NCBI GenBank assembly: GCA_030626465.1
Contig: DAOUOU010000146.1
Span: 1-6,964, forward strand
Source: Bacteroidales bacterium
GTDB taxonomy: Bacteria; Bacteroidota; Bacteroidia; Bacteroidales; UBA10428
Reading direction: 5' to 3'
DNA: 6,964 nt
In this document: piece by piece, positions 5,901 to 6,964 of the stretch
Layout: every line of letters begins with the position of its first letter
How positions within the stretch are numbered: position 1 is the stretch's first letter
Notes under the pieces: generated by a model
The model's input: the letters and a program-made list of their open reading frames with translations, nothing else
Databases searched by the model: none
What the model was told of the DNA's origin: nothing
Position numbers and translations under genes: made by a program

Positions 5901-6092
5901 GATATAAAAGTATGTTAGTTAATAAATCCTTTCTTGTTGTTTGTATATCGCTTATGGTTATTGATTAATAATTTGCAAAGGGATCATTTATTTCCATGCG
6001 GTTCTTTTAAATATTTAAATGATTTAAAAAGGAGGTCTTCATGTGGAATAGAACCGGTTATTCCATTTTAATTAGATCACAAATTCTTAAAT
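5901..6092 (-). promoter_or_regulatory. Putative structured 5' leader of the RRM-Csp operon
   Basis: If transcription starts at the promoter at 6099-6106, the mRNA has a leader of about 190 nt, recalling the long leaders of cold-shock genes. Its core can fold into a two-part hairpin. The outer stem is 5999-6005 with 6050-6056 (7 bp), and the inner stem is 6006-6012 with 6022-6028 (7 bp, A/U only). The two stems stack without interruption on one side and leave a 21-nt bulge (6029-6049) on the other. That bulge carries ACCUCC, part of the ACCUCCUUU tail motif of 16S rRNA. The A/U-only inner stem would melt or form according to temperature. The pairings are seen; the regulatory role is inferred. 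Confidence 0.5.
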
Positions 6093-6121
6093 CGACCGCA
6101 AAGATAAGTATAATTAATTGA
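6041..6121 (+). CDS. Possible 26-residue ORF with a perfect Shine-Dalgarno
   Basis: AAGGAGG (6029-6035) lies 5 nt before an ATG at 6041 that opens a 26-codon frame ending at TGA 6119-6121. The peptide starts MWNRTGYSILIRS and is basic, with no recognised family. A Shine-Dalgarno this strong is rare in Bacteroidota. However, the same bases on the other strand form the anti-Shine-Dalgarno-like element in the RRM leader, and no + strand promoter is visible, so the ORF may be a by-product of that element. Confidence 0.2.
   Translation: MWNRTGYSILIRSQILKSTAKISIIN
6099..6106 (-). promoter_or_regulatory. Candidate -7 box for the RRM-Csp operon
   Basis: On the - strand the bases read TATCTTTG, a full match to TAnnTTTG. 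No TTG occurs 19-21 nt further upstream, so the -33 element is missing or degenerate. It is the only full match found upstream of the operon. Confidence 0.4.
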
Positions 6122-6422
6122 AGATATTTTATTAATTGATAATAATTCAACTCTTCAGATAAGATGGCGCATCATACTTCACATGGATAATTTGCATAAA
6201 TTCACTCCTTTACAATAATTTATCCTGTATATACTGTTATTAAAATTCATACATTACCTGAATAAAACTGACCTTTAAAGATTTTTATTATTTCAAATGA
6301 TGATATTCCTTACCTTCACTTCCTGAAAGCATTGATATTTACGTATTTTTTTTATTCCTGTTTTTATTAACAGGAAAGCGTGCAACTTTTTTTTGTAATA
6401 ATTAGTAATTAATCTGGAGTTA
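6122..6422. other. Divergent intergenic region before the sigma gene
   Basis: About 300 bases of very AT-rich DNA between the RRM promoter and the sigma factor gene. It should hold the upstream part of the RRM promoter and the promoter of the sigma gene, but no full TAnnTTTG match with a spaced TTG was found for the latter. Apart from the hairpin at 6355-6376 nothing else is recognised: no ORF of note and no RNA gene. Confidence 0.5.
6355..6376 (+). repeat. Inverted repeat upstream of the sigma gene
   Basis: TTCCTGTT (6355-6362) and AACAGGAA (6369-6376) form a perfect 8-bp hairpin with a 6-nt loop. Ten nucleotides later an eight-T run (6387-6394) begins, and the ATG at 6423 follows. It could be an operator, an attenuator in the sigma-factor leader, or part of a terminator; the gap before the T-run is long for the last. 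Confidence 0.5.
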
Positions 6423-6962
6423 ATGTTCAATCTTGAAAAGATTATCGACGGTTGCATCAAAGACAAAAGAAAAGAACAGATAGATTTATATAATCATTAT
6501 GCTCCCATGCTTCTTTCGGTTTGTATGCGATATGTAGCTGATAAAAGTGAAGCCGAAGATATCTTACAGGATAGTTTTTTCAAAATACTGAAAAGTATTA
6601 AGGAATATGCAGGAAAAGGACATTTTGAAAACTGGATGAAAAAAATTGTGGTAAACACTGCTATAACGCACTTTCATAAAGAGAAAAAGCATTATTACCA
6701 CGAAGAGATTGATACTGTTCAGGACATTGAAATGCAATTTAACCTTACTCCTCACAAGGAACTTGAGGTTAAAGAACTTTACGAACTATTAAAAACAATG
6801 CCTGATGGTTACAGAATGATTTTTAATCTCTATGCTATTGAAGGTTTCAAACATAAAGAAATTGCAGAAAAGTTGAATATCGATGAAAGTACATCAAAAA
6901 CACAGTATCTGAGGGCAAAGAACTGGATAATAAAAAAAATGAAAAAACTGAACTGGATATAA
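6423..6962 (+). CDS. ECF-type RNA polymerase sigma factor
   Basis: A 179-residue group 4 (ECF) sigma factor that directs RNA polymerase to a dedicated promoter set. Region 2 covers about residues 21-87, with the conserved EAEDILQDSFFKI (43-55) and FENWMKKIVVNTA (68-80) segments that bind core polymerase and melt the -10. A linker follows, and then region 4 at about 118-173 with a helix-turn-helix (GFKHKEIAEKLNID, then STSKTQYLRAKNW) for -35 recognition. The compact two-domain build is normal for ECF factors. An in-frame TAA at 6399 excludes a longer form; GGAG sits 3 nt before the ATG, a tight spacing. Its stop overlaps a further ATG (TAATG), so a coupled partner gene is expected. The stimulus is unknown. 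Confidence 0.93.
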   Translation: MFNLEKIIDGCIKDKRKEQIDLYNHYAPMLLSVCMRYVADKSEAEDILQDSFFKILKSIKEYAGKGHFENWMKKIVVNTAITHFHKEKKHYYHEEIDTVQDIEMQFNLTPHKELEVKELYELLKTMPDGYRMIFNLYAIEGFKHKEIAEKLNIDESTSKTQYLRAKNWIIKKMKKLNWI

Positions 6963-6964
6963 TG
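6962..6964 (+). CDS. Start codon of a likely coupled downstream gene (partial)
   Basis: The TAA of the sigma gene shares its last A with an ATG at the very end of the window (TAATG). This is the classic arrangement of translational coupling, and ECF sigma genes are often followed by an anti-sigma or membrane regulator gene. Only the codon is visible, so the product cannot be read. Confidence 0.4.

Overview
The window reads as a low-GC chromosomal segment of a Bacteroidota (Bacteroidetes) bacterium. This rests on several signals. One promoter fits the phylum pattern TTTG-N20-TAnnTTTG very well, and others fit it partly. Most genes have no Shine-Dalgarno sequence close to the start. The gene families are typical of the phylum: a membrane protein paired with a short winged-helix regulator, an RRM protein in tandem with a cold-shock protein, a SiaC/DUF1987 protein and a compact ECF sigma factor. 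The species cannot be named from the sequence. No insertion sequence, CRISPR array, rRNA or tRNA gene was recognised.

Layout. Positions 2-1261 hold the 3' part of a POT/PTR-type MFS transporter that runs in from the left edge; a strong intrinsic terminator lies at 1452-1489. A clear promoter overlapped by two inverted repeats then drives a two-gene unit (1586-2447): a six-helix membrane protein and an HTH regulator overlapping it by 8 bp. Next come a small GYD-domain protein (2691-2975) followed at once by a 13-bp perfect inverted repeat, a succinate-semialdehyde-dehydrogenase-like ALDH (3181-4539) with all catalytic residues, and a SiaC-family phosphoprotein (4749-5156). All of these are on the + strand.

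On the - strand an RRM RNA-binding protein (5900-5640) and a CspA-family protein (5616-5416) form an operon closed by a hairpin plus U-rich tail at 5367-5394. Upstream is a probable leader of about 190 nt. It can fold so that a 9-nt copy of the 16S rRNA 3' tail (ACCUCCUUU) sits mainly in a bulge. Read on the + strand, the same bases are a perfect Shine-Dalgarno in front of a 26-codon ORF. An ECF sigma factor (6423-6962) diverges from this operon, and its stop codon overlaps an ATG (TAATG) at the window edge, so a coupled gene, perhaps its anti-sigma partner, probably follows.

How it fits together: most genes are separate housekeeping or stress units rather than one pathway. Regulation is the common theme: an apparently self-regulated membrane-protein/HTH pair, a phospho-switch protein without local partners, an RNA-chaperone operon with a structured leader, and a sigma factor with a probable coupled partner. 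The most unusual signal is the anti-Shine-Dalgarno mimic in the RRM-Csp leader.
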